Counted from the stretch's first letter, positions 18,132 to 26,989 are shown. The stretch is 64,000 nt of DNA from Neisseria leonii (GCF_028776105.2 NZ_CP145606.1:186001-250000), one strand, 5' to 3'. Numbers and translations are program-made. Notes: a model not told the origin generated them from the sequence alone.

Positions 18132-19901
18132 ATGAGCCAATTTTGGATTAACGTTTTATTTGTCGGTGCTTCGTTTGCACTGTATTTCGGTATCGCGATT
18201 TGGGCGCGCGCCGGTTCGACCAAAGAATTTTATGTTGCCGGCGGCGGTGTGCATCCGGTGTTGAACGGTATGGCCACTGCGGCCGACTGGATGAGCGCGG
18301 CATCGTTTATTTCGATGGCCGGTATGCTGGCGATGAGCGGGTACAGTGCATCGGTGTATCTGATGGGCTGGACGGGCGGTTTTGTACTGCTGGCGCTTTT
18401 GGTGGCTCCGTATTTGCGTAAATTCGGCAAATTCACGGTGCCTGACTTTATCGGTGACCGTTTTTACAGCAAACACGCGCGGCTGGTGGCGGTGGTGTGT
18501 CTGATTATGGCTTCCACTACTTATGTTATCGGACAGATGACGGGTGCGGGTGTGGCATTCTCCCGTTTCTTGGAAGTGAGTAACGACACCGGTTTGATTA
18601 TTGCTGCGGTAGTGGTATTGTTCTATGCCGTGTTGGGCGGTATGAAAGGTATTACCTACACACAAGTTGCGCAATTCATCGTGATGATCATCGCTTATAC
18701 CATTCCGGCGGTATTCATTTCGCTGCAGATGACGGGCAATCCGCTGCCGCAATTGGGTATGTTCGGTACGGATGCGGTTTCCGGCCAGCCGTTGTTGGAA
18801 CGTTTGGACGGTCTGATTACCGATTTGGGCTTTAATGCCTATACGGCCGATGTGTCCAATAAGCTCAATATGTTCCTGTTTACTCTGTCGCTGATGATCG
18901 GTACGGCCGGCCTGCCGCACGTGATTATCCGCTTCTTTACTGTACCGAAAGTATCTGATGCCCGCGTATCTGCCGGTTGGACGCTGCTGTTTATCGCCAT
19001 TCTCTATACCACCGCGCCTGCGGTCGGCTCGATGGCGCGTACCAATCTGGTCAATACACTGTATCCGAACGGCACGAAAGAAGCACCGCTGGCGTATGAG
19101 GCGCGTCCTGAATGGATGAAGAGCTGGGAAACCACCGGCCTGCTGAAATTCGAGGATAAAAACGGTGACGGCCTGATTCAATACTACAACGATAAGGGCA
19201 GCAAATTTGAAGCTACGGCAGCCGAGCGCGGCTGGCAGGGCAATGAGCTGACCGTAAACAACGACATTTTGGTGTTGGCCAACCCCGAAATCGCTAATTT
19301 GCCCAACTGGGTCATCGGCCTGATTGCCGCAGGCGGTCTGGCAGCGGCACTTTCAACCGCAGCCGGTTTGCTGCTGGCCATTTCCTCAGCCGTATCGCAT
19401 GATTTGATTAAGAAAATCCTGAAACCCGATATCAGCGACAAAGGCGAATTGACTGCGGCACGTGTCTCTATGGCAACTGCGATTGTGATCGCGACTTGGT
19501 TGGGCATGAATCCGCCTGGTTTTGCAGCACAGGTTGTGGCATTGGCATTCGGTATCGCGGCTTCTTCGATTTTCCCTGCGCTGATGCTGGGTACGTTCTC
19601 AAAACGCATCAACAGTGCCGGTGCGACCGCAGGTATGCTGGCGGGTCTGCTTTCAACCGTTATCTACATTTTCCTGTATCTGGGCTGGTTCTTTATTCCC
19701 GGCACCAATACTTTTGAAAATGTGGAAGCCAACTGGTTCTTGGGTATTTCTCCGCCCGCATTCGGTGCTGTGGGTGCGCTGATTAACTTTGTTGTGGCCT
19801 TTGCCGTATCGATGATGGGCAAAGAGCCGCCGCAGGAAATTCAGGAGCTGGTGGAAAGCGTACGTTATCCGAAAGGTGCCGGTAAAGCTTTGGATCACTG
19901 A
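18132..19901 (+). CDS. Sodium:solute symporter, ActP-like
   Basis: A 589-residue inner-membrane transporter of the SSS family, importing an organic anion such as acetate with sodium. More than twelve hydrophobic helices; family motifs FYVAGGGVHPVLNGMATAAD near the N-terminus, ASFISMAGMLA, and GLAAALSTAAGLLLAISSAV in the middle. A long soluble loop of about 80 residues (roughly 310-390, including FEDKNGDGLIQYYNDKG, which looks like a calcium-loop-like acidic segment) interrupts the helices, as in the subfamily paired with DUF4212. ATG 18132 is chosen because GAGGAG lies nine bases upstream. Substrate not proven. Confidence 0.88.
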   Translation: MSQFWINVLFVGASFALYFGIAIWARAGSTKEFYVAGGGVHPVLNGMATAADWMSAASFISMAGMLAMSGYSASVYLMGWTGGFVLLALLVAPYLRKFGKFTVPDFIGDRFYSKHARLVAVVCLIMASTTYVIGQMTGAGVAFSRFLEVSNDTGLIIAAVVVLFYAVLGGMKGITYTQVAQFIVMIIAYTIPAVFISLQMTGNPLPQLGMFGTDAVSGQPLLERLDGLITDLGFNAYTADVSNKLNMFLFTLSLMIGTAGLPHVIIRFFTVPKVSDARVSAGWTLLFIAILYTTAPAVGSMARTNLVNTLYPNGTKEAPLAYEARPEWMKSWETTGLLKFEDKNGDGLIQYYNDKGSKFEATAAERGWQGNELTVNNDILVLANPEIANLPNWVIGLIAAGGLAAALSTAAGLLLAISSAVSHDLIKKILKPDISDKGELTAARVSMATAIVIATWLGMNPPGFAAQVVALAFGIAASSIFPALMLGTFSKRINSAGATAGMLAGLLSTVIYIFLYLGWFFIPGTNTFENVEANWFLGISPPAFGAVGALINFVVAFAVSMMGKEPPQEIQELVESVRYPKGAGKALDH

Positions 19902-19927
19902 TACTGTTAAGATTTCTTGACAATCAG

Positions 19928-19961
19928 CCGCCTGTAAACTAGGATTTGCAGGCGGTTTTTT
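19928..19961 (+). terminator. Terminator after symporter operon
   Basis: CCGCCTGTAAA pairs with TTTGCAGGCGG and is followed by six T residues. Confidence 0.85.
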
Positions 19962-20212
19962 GTGTCTGCCACATTTGCCAACGGTAGCGGCTATTATCAT
20001 TATTCTTATTCTGTGGTACGCGGCTGCGACTGTTTGTGCCTGTTGATGTGTATGTGCGGGCTGTCCGCCTACTGCCGAAGCCTTGCTGTATGGCTTGATT
20101 CCGTTGCAGGGCAAAATTAAGCGGACTTATACGATTGCGCGGAATTGATGCCGCATGAAAGCGAGCCGGTCGGATTGTGTCTGCCAAGCCAAATTTTCAT
20201 GAGCCTGAAAAC

Positions 20213-20929
20213 ATGAATACGTCAAATTATCGTATGGAACATCAAAATTTTATTTTGTGTTCGCCGCTTTTATTAAATCAATATTTGGAGGATAGTGAAT
20301 TTTGGCGGGCATTTATCGCTCATTTAATGCAGATTGTGCCAAATATGAGAGAAGCACCGTCAATAAAAGCATATCAGCATAGCCAACATATTGATTGGGC
20401 TTGGAATAGTGATTACGAAATAATACAGGAAAATGAAGAATTAGGTAGAATCCGCAAACAGCTTCCTTTATCGTGGCAAGCAGAAGAATTGGAGAAAATA
20501 GCGGATGTTTACCGACAAGACAAAAATGCCCATTTGGATTTTTTGGGAGCGGTGTTTCCTCATTTTTCAAAATGTATCGCGCAAAAGGCAACACCTGAAT
20601 GTGTGTTTTTGTTGAGTGAAGATTTTCCGAAATTCAGCAGCCTGCTGATTAGTTTGCGGCAGGATTATTTTGCTAGTTTAGGCGAAGTTTTTGTTTTGGA
20701 TATATTAAATCAGTTATCGCAACAGCTTGATGTATCGTTGCGTCTGCGTAAGCAGCGGCAATATGGTCATTTGATTTATAAAAAATGCGGATATGGTCAT
20801 TTTGCCGATGTAGAGCCGGCAACCTCATGGCAAGACAGTATTCAACAGTTTGGTGCTTATATGGTAGCTGATTGTCTCAATAATGAATGGCATATAGATA
20901 AACGTTTTGCCGATTGGACAGTGTTTTAA
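20213..20929 (+). CDS. Hypothetical protein, AT-rich orphan
   Basis: A protein of about 238 residues (an alternative start at 20177 adds 12). It has no signal peptide or membrane helix; it is rich in aromatic and acidic residues (for example QHIDWAWNSDYEIIQENEEL and a late EPATSWQDSIQQF) and looks like a soluble, mostly helical cytoplasmic protein. I do not recognise a family. The base composition is clearly AT-richer than its neighbours, and just downstream lies a fragment resembling a ParA-type ATPase, so the segment may be a small acquired patch. An immunity or anti-toxin role is possible by size and context but nothing in the sequence proves it. Confidence 0.55.
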   Translation: MNTSNYRMEHQNFILCSPLLLNQYLEDSEFWRAFIAHLMQIVPNMREAPSIKAYQHSQHIDWAWNSDYEIIQENEELGRIRKQLPLSWQAEELEKIADVYRQDKNAHLDFLGAVFPHFSKCIAQKATPECVFLLSEDFPKFSSLLISLRQDYFASLGEVFVLDILNQLSQQLDVSLRLRKQRQYGHLIYKKCGYGHFADVEPATSWQDSIQQFGAYMVADCLNNEWHIDKRFADWTVF

Positions 20930-20939
20930 ACAGAAAGAG

Positions 20940-21019
20940 CCGGCCAAGTTTGCGGTCAAGGTCGTTTTACCGGCACTGCCTTTGGCGGAAGTCAAGGAGG
21001 GGATTATGGGCGTAGACAT
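20940..21019 (-). pseudogene. Possible fragment of a ParA/MinD-like P-loop ATPase
   Basis: Read leftward, the frame gives MSTPIIPSLTSAKGSAGKTT followed by LTANLAG, a good deviant Walker A box (K-G-x-x-G-K-T-T) near an N-terminus as in ParA proteins. It loses similarity after about 28 residues, at the end of the neighbouring orphan gene. Short, so the identification is tentative. Confidence 0.3.
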
Positions 21020-21277
21020 CGTTGGATTCCTTTGATTTTAACGGATAGTCAATAAAGGAGCTCGAACCGGGCTGACGCAAGCGATGATGACCGTGGCTCA
21101 AAAGATACCGTGAGGTTTTGTTAGGTTTCTTTGAGCCTGTAATAAAGCCGTCTGAAAATTTTTGAATGAAGTAAAGATACGGCCGGTGTCGGCGGCTTGG
21201 CAGCAGGAGGCCGGCAGGGTCGGTTTCATCCGTCGGCGTTAAGCGGCATGAGGATTGAGGACCGGACAGGAGAAGCA

Positions 21278-21766
21278 ATGTTTTGGGAATTGGTGGCGAC
21301 AGTATCGGCTGCACTGGGGTTTGCCGGTGTGGCTTTGAGCGTGAAATGGTTTTGGAAACGCGCGCCGCGCTGGTTGGTACCGGTGTCTGCGGCGCTGGGG
21401 GTAATGGTCTTTCAGGTTTATCAGGAATATACTTGGTACAGCCATACCGCATCGCGCCTGCCGGCGGGAGCGGAGGTAGTGGCCGAGTCGAAGGAAACCC
21501 GTTTTTACCGCCCATGGTCGTATATCAAACCGCAAGTCAGCCGTTTTATTGCGGCAGATACGGGTAATATCGTGCCCAATCATACTTATCCGCATTGGAA
21601 AAAAGTCACGCTGTATTTTTTTGAGCGCGGCCAACCCGCACACAGCCTGCCCGTATTGGTGGATTGTGCGGACGGCGTGCAGGCCGATGCGGCCGGAAGT
21701 GCGCCGGTATGGGGGAAAACGGCTTATACCGGCAAGTTGGTTGGGGTGGTGTGCACGGCAGGATAA
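21278..21766 (+). CDS. Hypothetical membrane-anchored protein
   Basis: A 162-residue protein with two N-terminal hydrophobic helices (ELVATVSAALGFAGVALSVK and LVPVSAALGVMVFQVYQEY), then a soluble part with the segment FYRPWSYIKPQVSRFIAADT and two cysteines near the end (VDCADG and VVCTAG). ATG 21278 has AGGAG six bases upstream. I do not recognise the family; the arrangement suggests an inner-membrane anchor with a periplasmic domain. A double uptake-sequence terminator follows. GC content is normal, so unlike its upstream neighbour it looks native. Confidence 0.6.
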   Translation: MFWELVATVSAALGFAGVALSVKWFWKRAPRWLVPVSAALGVMVFQVYQEYTWYSHTASRLPAGAEVVAESKETRFYRPWSYIKPQVSRFIAADTGNIVPNHTYPHWKKVTLYFFERGQPAHSLPVLVDCADGVQADAAGSAPVWGKTAYTGKLVGVVCTAG

Positions 21767-21796
21767 GATTCGGTTGAAAACAGATGCAGTATTTAT

Positions 21797-21830
21797 GGCC
21801 GTCTGAAACCACGGTTTCAGACGGCCTTTT
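21797..21830. terminator. Inverted uptake-sequence terminator
   Basis: GGCCGTCTGAAACC faces GGTTTCAGACGGCC, then five T residues. Confidence 0.8.
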
Positions 21831-22510
21831 TACCGCATAGGCGGGTGCTTCGGCTGCAAAGCGGGTGCCGCCACAGATGGAAATGTCTATTCGGTATTGT
21901 CCGATACGCTTCGGAATGTCGGAATCACTGCCTGTTCTGCCGGATCGGGGCAGCCGGGAAGTTTGAGTTTTGCCGGCCTCCGTCAAGAGGTTTCCGCTTT
22001 TCAGCAACCCGCCCGCTTTCGTTTCCCGGTTTGATACAGATGGCGTTTGGCTCCGAAAAACTATTTTATCTGTTTTGATTCTGCTGAAACCTTCTGCACC
22101 GGTTTCCGGGTAATCCGATGTGCATTTTCGGTATGAAATGGTTAAAAAATTAATAAAACAGATAAAGTGCGACTTATTATGCCAATATTGTATGATATTT
22201 GCGTATTAAATTGCTTTGGTGTGAAAATGTGGAGAATGGAGTAAAAAACCAATTTTCTGTCTATATTTCTCATAAATTTTAAATTTAATTTTAAAAAAAC
22301 AAAAAATATTAAAATAATATTATGATTTAAGCATAAAAAATAATATTTTTTTCGGTAGAAGATGCTAAGAAAACGGTTTTTCAGGCAAGCGGGCGCGTGA
22401 TTTTTGCCGGCAACTGCCCTATGATTAAACCGCTTTCGGTTGCGGCTGTCATATCGGCGGTACGTAACCTGTGTTTAACGAGAATAACGATATTCTGCAA
22501 GGAGTCTGTT
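21831..22510. other. Long intergenic region upstream of ABC importer
   Basis: About 680 bases. The first 300 are GC-rich without a convincing gene. From about 22140 to 22370 the sequence becomes extremely AT-rich (for example TTAAATTTAATTTTAAAAAA), far from the local average. This block probably holds the promoter of the importer operon and may be a site for nucleoid proteins. No tRNA-like T-box leader or known riboswitch core was recognised. Confidence 0.4.
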
Positions 22511-23548
22511 ATGAAACTGCATACCGCCCCTTCATTTGCCCTGGCCTCTATGGCCGTTGCCCTGCTGGCCGCCTGTTCGCCGTCTGAAAAAGCGGCTGCG
22601 CCTGCTGCGGCCGATACTGCCGCTTCAACGGCTGCATCTGCTCCGGCTCTGGAAGCGAAAAAAATCGCCATTACCGCTATTGTGGAACATCCTGCTTTGG
22701 ACGCTGCCCGCCAAGGGGTGTTGGACGAATTGAAAGAGCAGGGTTATGAGGAAGGCAAGAATCTGACAGTGGATTTCCAAAGTGCGCAGGGCAGCACGGC
22801 CAATGCGGCACAGATTGCCAAAAAATTTGTCGGCGACAATCCTGATCTGATTGTGGCCATTTCCACGCCCAGCGCGCAATCTGCGCTGGCCAGCACCAAA
22901 ACCATTCCAATCGTTTTCGCTGCCGTAACCGACCCGGTGGCCGCTAAACTCGTGCCGTCGTGGGAGCAGGCAGGTGCCAATATCAGCGGCGTTTCCGACC
23001 TGCTGCCGCTGACACCGCAAATCGATTTGATGAAGAAAATCGTGCCGAATGTGAAAAACATCGGCTATGTGTACAGCCCGGGTGAGGTCAATTCGACCGT
23101 GGTGCTGGACGAGCTGAAAGAAAAACTGACGGCCGACGGCATCAATGTGGTGGCGGCCCCTGCCCAGCGTTCGTCCGATGTGCTGACGGCCGCGCGCAGC
23201 CTGAACGGCAAAGTCGATGTGGTTTACACTTCTCTGGACAACAACGTCGTATCGCAATACGAATCCATGTATAAAGCCGCAGTGGAAATGAAACGTCCGC
23301 TGGTGGCGGCCGATACCGGTTCGGTGGAGCGCGGTGCGGTGGCCGCATTGGGTGTCAATTATTACGATATGGGCAGAAAAGCCGGCCAGATGGCGGCAGG
23401 GGTGTTGAAAGACGGTAAAAGCATCGCCGATCTGCCGCCTGCCCGCATGGATACGCTGGATCTGTTCCTGAGTAAGAAGAATGCCGCCGCAGTCGGTGTA
23501 ACGCTGCCGGAAGAACTGCTGAAAGAAGCGAAAGAAGTACAGGAATAA
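22511..23548 (+). CDS. ABC transporter substrate-binding lipoprotein (TrpX-like)
   Basis: A 345-residue periplasmic binding lipoprotein of the ABC_sub_bind family. The signal ends with the lipobox LLAAC (Cys about 21); an alanine-rich linker follows. The two-lobed binding domain starts at KKIAITAIVEHPALDAARQG, with further family marks VAISTPSAQSALAST and VFAAVTDPVAAKLV and GVSDLLPLTPQIDL. Relatives bind aromatic amino acids (TrpX/TyrX) but others differ, so the ligand is inferred. ATG 22511 has GGAG nearby. First gene of an importer operon with permease and ATPase. Confidence 0.88.
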   Translation: MKLHTAPSFALASMAVALLAACSPSEKAAAPAAADTAASTAASAPALEAKKIAITAIVEHPALDAARQGVLDELKEQGYEEGKNLTVDFQSAQGSTANAAQIAKKFVGDNPDLIVAISTPSAQSALASTKTIPIVFAAVTDPVAAKLVPSWEQAGANISGVSDLLPLTPQIDLMKKIVPNVKNIGYVYSPGEVNSTVVLDELKEKLTADGINVVAAPAQRSSDVLTAARSLNGKVDVVYTSLDNNVVSQYESMYKAAVEMKRPLVAADTGSVERGAVAALGVNYYDMGRKAGQMAAGVLKDGKSIADLPPARMDTLDLFLSKKNAAAVGVTLPEELLKEAKEVQE

Positions 23549-23568
23549 CCCGCTGTACGCATCAACCG

Positions 23569-23612
23569 ATGCCGTCTGAATCATGTTCGCCAGACCATGT
23601 ACAGACGGCATC
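23569..23612. terminator. Inverted ATGCCGTCTG pair between importer genes
   Basis: GATGCCGTCTG faces CAGACGGCATC inside the operon, between binding protein and permease. As in many binding-protein operons it may lower downstream expression relative to the first gene. Confidence 0.6.
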
Positions 23613-23648
23613 TGAATTATAAAAGTATGGAACACAAGAGAGGCTGAT

Positions 23649-24554
23649 ATGAGTTTGATTGCCTTTTTCGGCGGTATCGAAGCCGGTCTGATTTATGCGC
23701 TGGTGGCCTTGGGTGTGCTGATTTCGTTCCGCATTTTGGATTTTCCCGATCTGACGGCCGACGGCAGCTTTCCTTTGGGTGCGGTGGTGTTTGCCGTGTG
23801 TCTGGGCGCGGGGCTGAATCCGTGGCTGGCCTGTCTGGCCGGTGCGGCGGCCGGTGCGCTGGCCGGTATGGTAACGGCGTGGCTCAATGTGTCGCTGAAA
23901 ATTCTGCCGCTGCTGGCGAGCATTTTGGTCATGGTGGCACTGTATTCGGTCAATCTGCGGATTACCGGCGGTACGCCCAATATTCCCTTAATCGGCACAG
24001 AGAGTGTGTTCAGCCCGTTTGTGGCAGCGGATTACAGTAATCAGTTTTGGGTACAGCCCTTGGTGATTTTCTTCTTTGTGTTGGGTGCCAAACTGCTGCT
24101 GGACTGGTTTTTCAATACACAGACCGGGCTGGCCATCCGCGCCACCGGAGCAAACGCCCGCATGGCCAAATCTCAGGGTGTGGCCACGTCGAAAATGATT
24201 GTATTGGGTATGGCGGTTTCCAATGCACTGATTGCGTTGGGCGGCGCGCTGTTCGCCCAAACCACCGGCAATGCCGATTTGGCCAGCGGTATCGGCACTA
24301 TTGTCATCGGTTTGGCTGCGGTCATCATCGGCGAGAACCTGTTAATCAGCAAACGCATTATTGTAGTAACGCTGGCCGTGATTCTGGGTGCGGTGGTATA
24401 CCGCCTGCTGATTGCGTTTGCACTGGGTAACGATTTTCTGCGCAGCTTGGGCGTACAGCCGACAGATTTAAACCTGATTACCGCTGTTTTGGTGGTGCTG
24501 GCATTGCGCCTGAATGTGATTAAACGTTCTTTGAAAAGGAAACAGACATCATGA
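23649..24554 (+). CDS. ABC transporter permease (TrpY-like)
   Basis: A 301-residue inner-membrane permease of the branched-chain amino acid/ribose type (BPD_transp_2). About eight to nine hydrophobic segments; the N-terminal motif GLIYALVALGVLISFRILDF and DLTADGSFPLGAVVF is characteristic of the family paired with ABC_sub_bind proteins, and a cytoplasmic loop AIRATGANARMAKSQGV follows the middle helices. The stop overlaps the ATPase start (ATGATG), implying coupled translation. Transported solute is inferred to be an amino acid. Confidence 0.88.
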   Translation: MSLIAFFGGIEAGLIYALVALGVLISFRILDFPDLTADGSFPLGAVVFAVCLGAGLNPWLACLAGAAAGALAGMVTAWLNVSLKILPLLASILVMVALYSVNLRITGGTPNIPLIGTESVFSPFVAADYSNQFWVQPLVIFFFVLGAKLLLDWFFNTQTGLAIRATGANARMAKSQGVATSKMIVLGMAVSNALIALGGALFAQTTGNADLASGIGTIVIGLAAVIIGENLLISKRIIVVTLAVILGAVVYRLLIAFALGNDFLRSLGVQPTDLNLITAVLVVLALRLNVIKRSLKRKQTS

Positions 24555-25345
24555 TGCGCGCAGACAATTTGAAAGTAACCTTCAACCGCGGCACGCCGAT
24601 TGAAAATCCCGCCATGCGCGGTATGAGCCTGCATATCGCCAAAGGCGAATTTGTTACAGTCATCGGCAGCAACGGCGCGGGCAAATCGACTTTCCTCAAT
24701 GCTGTCAGCGGCGATTTAATGGTGGACAGCGGCAGTATCCATATCGACGGTCAGGACGTTACCCGCCTGCCTGCGCACAAGCGCGCGCATCTGGTGGCAC
24801 GGGTGTTTCAGGATCCGCTGGCCGGTACCTGCGAGGCTTTGAGCATCGAAGAAAATATGGCTCTGGCCTATTCGCGCGGCCGCAGGCGCGGCTTGGGTTT
24901 TGCGCTCAACAAGGAAAACCGCGAACTGTTCCGCGAAAAACTGGCCGTTTTGAAGCTGGGTTTGGAAAACCGCCTGAGCGACCGCATCGGCCTGCTTTCC
25001 GGCGGCCAGCGTCAGGCCGTGAGCCTGCTGATGGCCAGCCTGCAACCGAGCAAAATCCTGCTGCTGGACGAGCATACCGCCGCGCTCGACCCGAAAACGG
25101 CGGCATTTGTGATGGAGCTGACCGATCAGATTGTGGCCGAAAACGGGCTGACCGCCATGATGGTAACCCATTCGATGCGTCAGGCCCTGGATCACGGCAG
25201 CCGTACCGTGATGCTGCATCAGGGCAAAGTGGTGCTGGACGTATCGGGCGAAAAACGCGCCGGTATGGACGTACCCGATCTGCTGGATCTGTTCGAGCAG
25301 ACGCGCGGCGAAAAAGTAGCCGACGACGCTTTGCTGCTAGGGTGA
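24551..25345 (+). CDS. ABC transporter ATP-binding protein (TrpZ-like)
   Basis: A 264-residue ATPase that powers the importer. Walker A is GSNGAGKST at about 38-46, the signature LSGGQRQAVSL at about 153, Walker B KILLLDEHTAALDP at about 172, and the switch histidine in MMVTHSM. Aspartate follows as DEH rather than the usual DEP, a variant common in this family. The start overlaps the permease stop by four bases. Operon order is binding protein, permease, ATPase. The end is followed directly by the 30-bp minisatellite. Confidence 0.93.
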   Translation: MMRADNLKVTFNRGTPIENPAMRGMSLHIAKGEFVTVIGSNGAGKSTFLNAVSGDLMVDSGSIHIDGQDVTRLPAHKRAHLVARVFQDPLAGTCEALSIEENMALAYSRGRRRGLGFALNKENRELFREKLAVLKLGLENRLSDRIGLLSGGQRQAVSLLMASLQPSKILLLDEHTAALDPKTAAFVMELTDQIVAENGLTAMMVTHSMRQALDHGSRTVMLHQGKVVLDVSGEKRAGMDVPDLLDLFEQTRGEKVADDALLLG

Positions 25346-25359
25346 GTTTTTTCCCGGGC

Positions 25360-25591
25360 CGTCTGAAAACGAGCGTAGCGAGTTTCTGCGAAGCTAAAAC
25401 GAGCGTAGCGAGTTTCTGCGAAGCTAAAACGAGCGTAGTGAGTTTCTGCGAAGCTAAAACGAGCGTAGTGAGTTTCTGCGAAGCTAAAACGGGCGCAGCG
25501 GGTTTCTGCGAAGCAAAAACGGGCGCAGCGGGTTTCTGCGAAGCTGAAACTTTCTGCGGAACAGAAACGGATAAGCGGGTTTCAGACGGCC
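25360..25591. repeat. 30-bp minisatellite bounded by inverted uptake sequences
   Basis: Six head-to-tail units of exactly 30 bases run from 25371 to 25550, each like GAGCGTAGCGAGTTTCTGCG plus AAGCTAAAAC; units 3-4 and 5-6 carry paired substitutions, so neighbouring units were copied from each other. A partial unit follows. The block starts with GGCCGTCTGAAA (25358-) and ends with its reverse complement at 25580-25591. There are no spacers, so it is not a CRISPR array. Related single units occur at 25872-25913 and 49503-49545. Confidence 0.9.
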
Positions 25592-25710
25592 TGGGGACAT
25601 CAAAACCCGAAACCGAAAGCAGCATCATGCCGAAGTTGCCATGTCCTTTTCTATGGTTTGAAAAAAACGGCGGTCTCCGCCGATACGGCTTCAGGTACCG
25701 GAATTCAAGA

Positions 25711-25743
25711 AAAAAAGCATCTTCAACAGCAAGATGCTTTTTT
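25711..25743 (+). terminator. Rho-independent terminator
   Basis: AAAAAAGCATCTT pairs with AAGATGCTTTTTT around a seven-base loop; likely ends the importer transcript after the repeats. Confidence 0.8.
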
Positions 25744-25802
25744 GTTTTCATCTGATTTTGCAATCAGCACGCTTATCGGCATCCGGCATTTTAACGACAG
25801 GA

Positions 25803-25844
25803 AAAGTGCGGTTTCAGCCAAGCAACCGCTCAAAAACCGCACTT
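25803..25844. repeat. AAGTGCGGT uptake-signal hairpin (Haemophilus type)
   Basis: AAAGTGCGGTTT at 25803-25814 faces AAACCGCACTT at 25834-25844. AAGTGCGGT is the core uptake word of the Haemophilus influenzae branch of Pasteurellaceae, and the inverted arrangement is its usual terminator form. Confidence 0.65.
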
Positions 25845-25871
25845 AATGGTGTTTTAGCTGCGTAGAAACCG

Positions 25872-25913
25872 TTTAGCTTCGCAGAAACTCGCTGCGCCCG
25901 TTTTCAGACGGCA
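25872..25913. repeat. Single inverted copy of the 30-bp repeat with uptake word
   Basis: Reading the minus strand, a uptake word GCCGTCTGAAAA is followed by CGGGCGCAGCGAGTTTCTGC and GAAGCTAAA, one unit of the minisatellite found at 25371-25550. Confidence 0.75.
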
Positions 25914-25940
25914 TGGTTGCAATCTGGTATGATGCGCGCC

Positions 25941-26909
25941 ATGCAGACGACAACCCAATCTCCCGTCCGGCTGGTGTTGGCACCCATGCAGGGGCTGACC
26001 GATGCGCCGATGCGCGACCTGCTGACCCGAATCGGCGGTTTCGACGAGTGTGTGAGTGAATTTGTGCGCATCACCCATACCGTCCATTCGCGTGCCACTT
26101 GGCTGCGTTATGCACCCGAAATCGCCAACGGCAACCGCACGCAGGCCGGAGTGCTGTGCACCGTGCAGCTTTTGGGCAGCGATGCCGACAATATGGCACG
26201 CAATGCGCTGGAAGCGGTGCGTTTCGGCGTGGACAAAATCGATTTGAATTTCGGCTGCCCCGCGCCGACAGTCAATAAGCATCAGGGCGGGGCGGTGCTG
26301 CTCAAAGAGCCGGAACGGGTGTTCCATATTGTCAGAACCTTGCGCCAAGCCCTGCCGGCGCATATCCCGCTGACAGGTAAAATGCGTTTGGGCTTTGAAG
26401 ACAAATCGTTGGCCTTGGAAAATGCGGCGGCGATTGCGGAAGGTGGCGCATGCGGCCTGACAGTACATGCGCGCACCAAAGTGGAAGGATACGATCCGCC
26501 CGCACATTGGGCGTGGGTGCGTAAAATCGCTGGGGCGGTTTCCATTCCGGTAACGGCCAACGGCGATGTTTTCTGTTTGGCAGATTATCTCGCTATCCGC
26601 CGCGAGAGCGGCTGCAACAGCGTGATGATCGGACGCGGGGCGGTGATGCGTCCCGATTTGGCGCGCCAAATCAAGCGTTATGAAGCGGGGCAGACGGCCG
26701 AAGCCGCCCCGTTTGCCGAAGTGGCGCAATGGATTGTGCACTTTTTCGATTTGTGCGTGGCGAAAGAGGCGGGAAACCAATATCCGCAGGCGAGGCTCAA
26801 ACAGTGGCTCGGAATGCTGCGCAAAGCCTATCCCGAGGCCGACGCACTGTTTGCACGCGTGCGTACGCTGAAAACGGCAGACGACATCCGCCGCGCATTG
26901 GCCGTGTAG
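25941..26909 (+). CDS. dusC: tRNA-dihydrouridine synthase, DusC-like
   Basis: An FMN-dependent enzyme of about 322 residues that reduces a uridine in the tRNA D-loop, probably U16. Family motifs are LAPMQGLTDAPMR at the N-terminus, VQLLGSDADNMARNA, LNFGCPAPTVNKHQGGAVLL with the catalytic cysteine at about 105, GKMRLGFED and VTANGDVF, with GRGAVMRP binding FMN phosphate. The GGAVLL-K-E variant and late RLKQWLGMLRKAYPEA favour DusC over DusA/B. I chose ATG 25941; two in-frame ATGs lie slightly upstream and no ribosome site decides. The stop TAG is formed by the GTAGG of the adjacent palindromic element. Confidence 0.85.
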   Translation: MQTTTQSPVRLVLAPMQGLTDAPMRDLLTRIGGFDECVSEFVRITHTVHSRATWLRYAPEIANGNRTQAGVLCTVQLLGSDADNMARNALEAVRFGVDKIDLNFGCPAPTVNKHQGGAVLLKEPERVFHIVRTLRQALPAHIPLTGKMRLGFEDKSLALENAAAIAEGGACGLTVHARTKVEGYDPPAHWAWVRKIAGAVSIPVTANGDVFCLADYLAIRRESGCNSVMIGRGAVMRPDLARQIKRYEAGQTAEAAPFAEVAQWIVHFFDLCVAKEAGNQYPQARLKQWLGMLRKAYPEADALFARVRTLKTADDIRRALAV

Positions 26910-26930
26910 GTCGGATTCCCGAATCCGACA
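26906..26930. repeat. GTCGGAT palindrome at the dusC stop
   Basis: GTCGGATTCCCGAATCCGAC at 26910-26929 with 9-bp arms, preceded by GTAG, which provides the dusC stop codon. Confidence 0.75.
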
Positions 26931-26989
26931 AATGAAGAAACGGTGATACAGTACAGCCTTGAACGGGGCAGTCTTAAGGAACTGAATTT

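Noticed and set aside
25371..25550. Possible CRISPR array (six 30-bp repeats)
   Set aside because: The units are directly adjacent with no spacers and no cas genes are nearby; it is a minisatellite.
25342..25755. Open frame with SFCEAKT decapeptide repeats
   Set aside because: The 30-bp unit keeps several frames open on both strands; no ribosome site and no protein-like ends.
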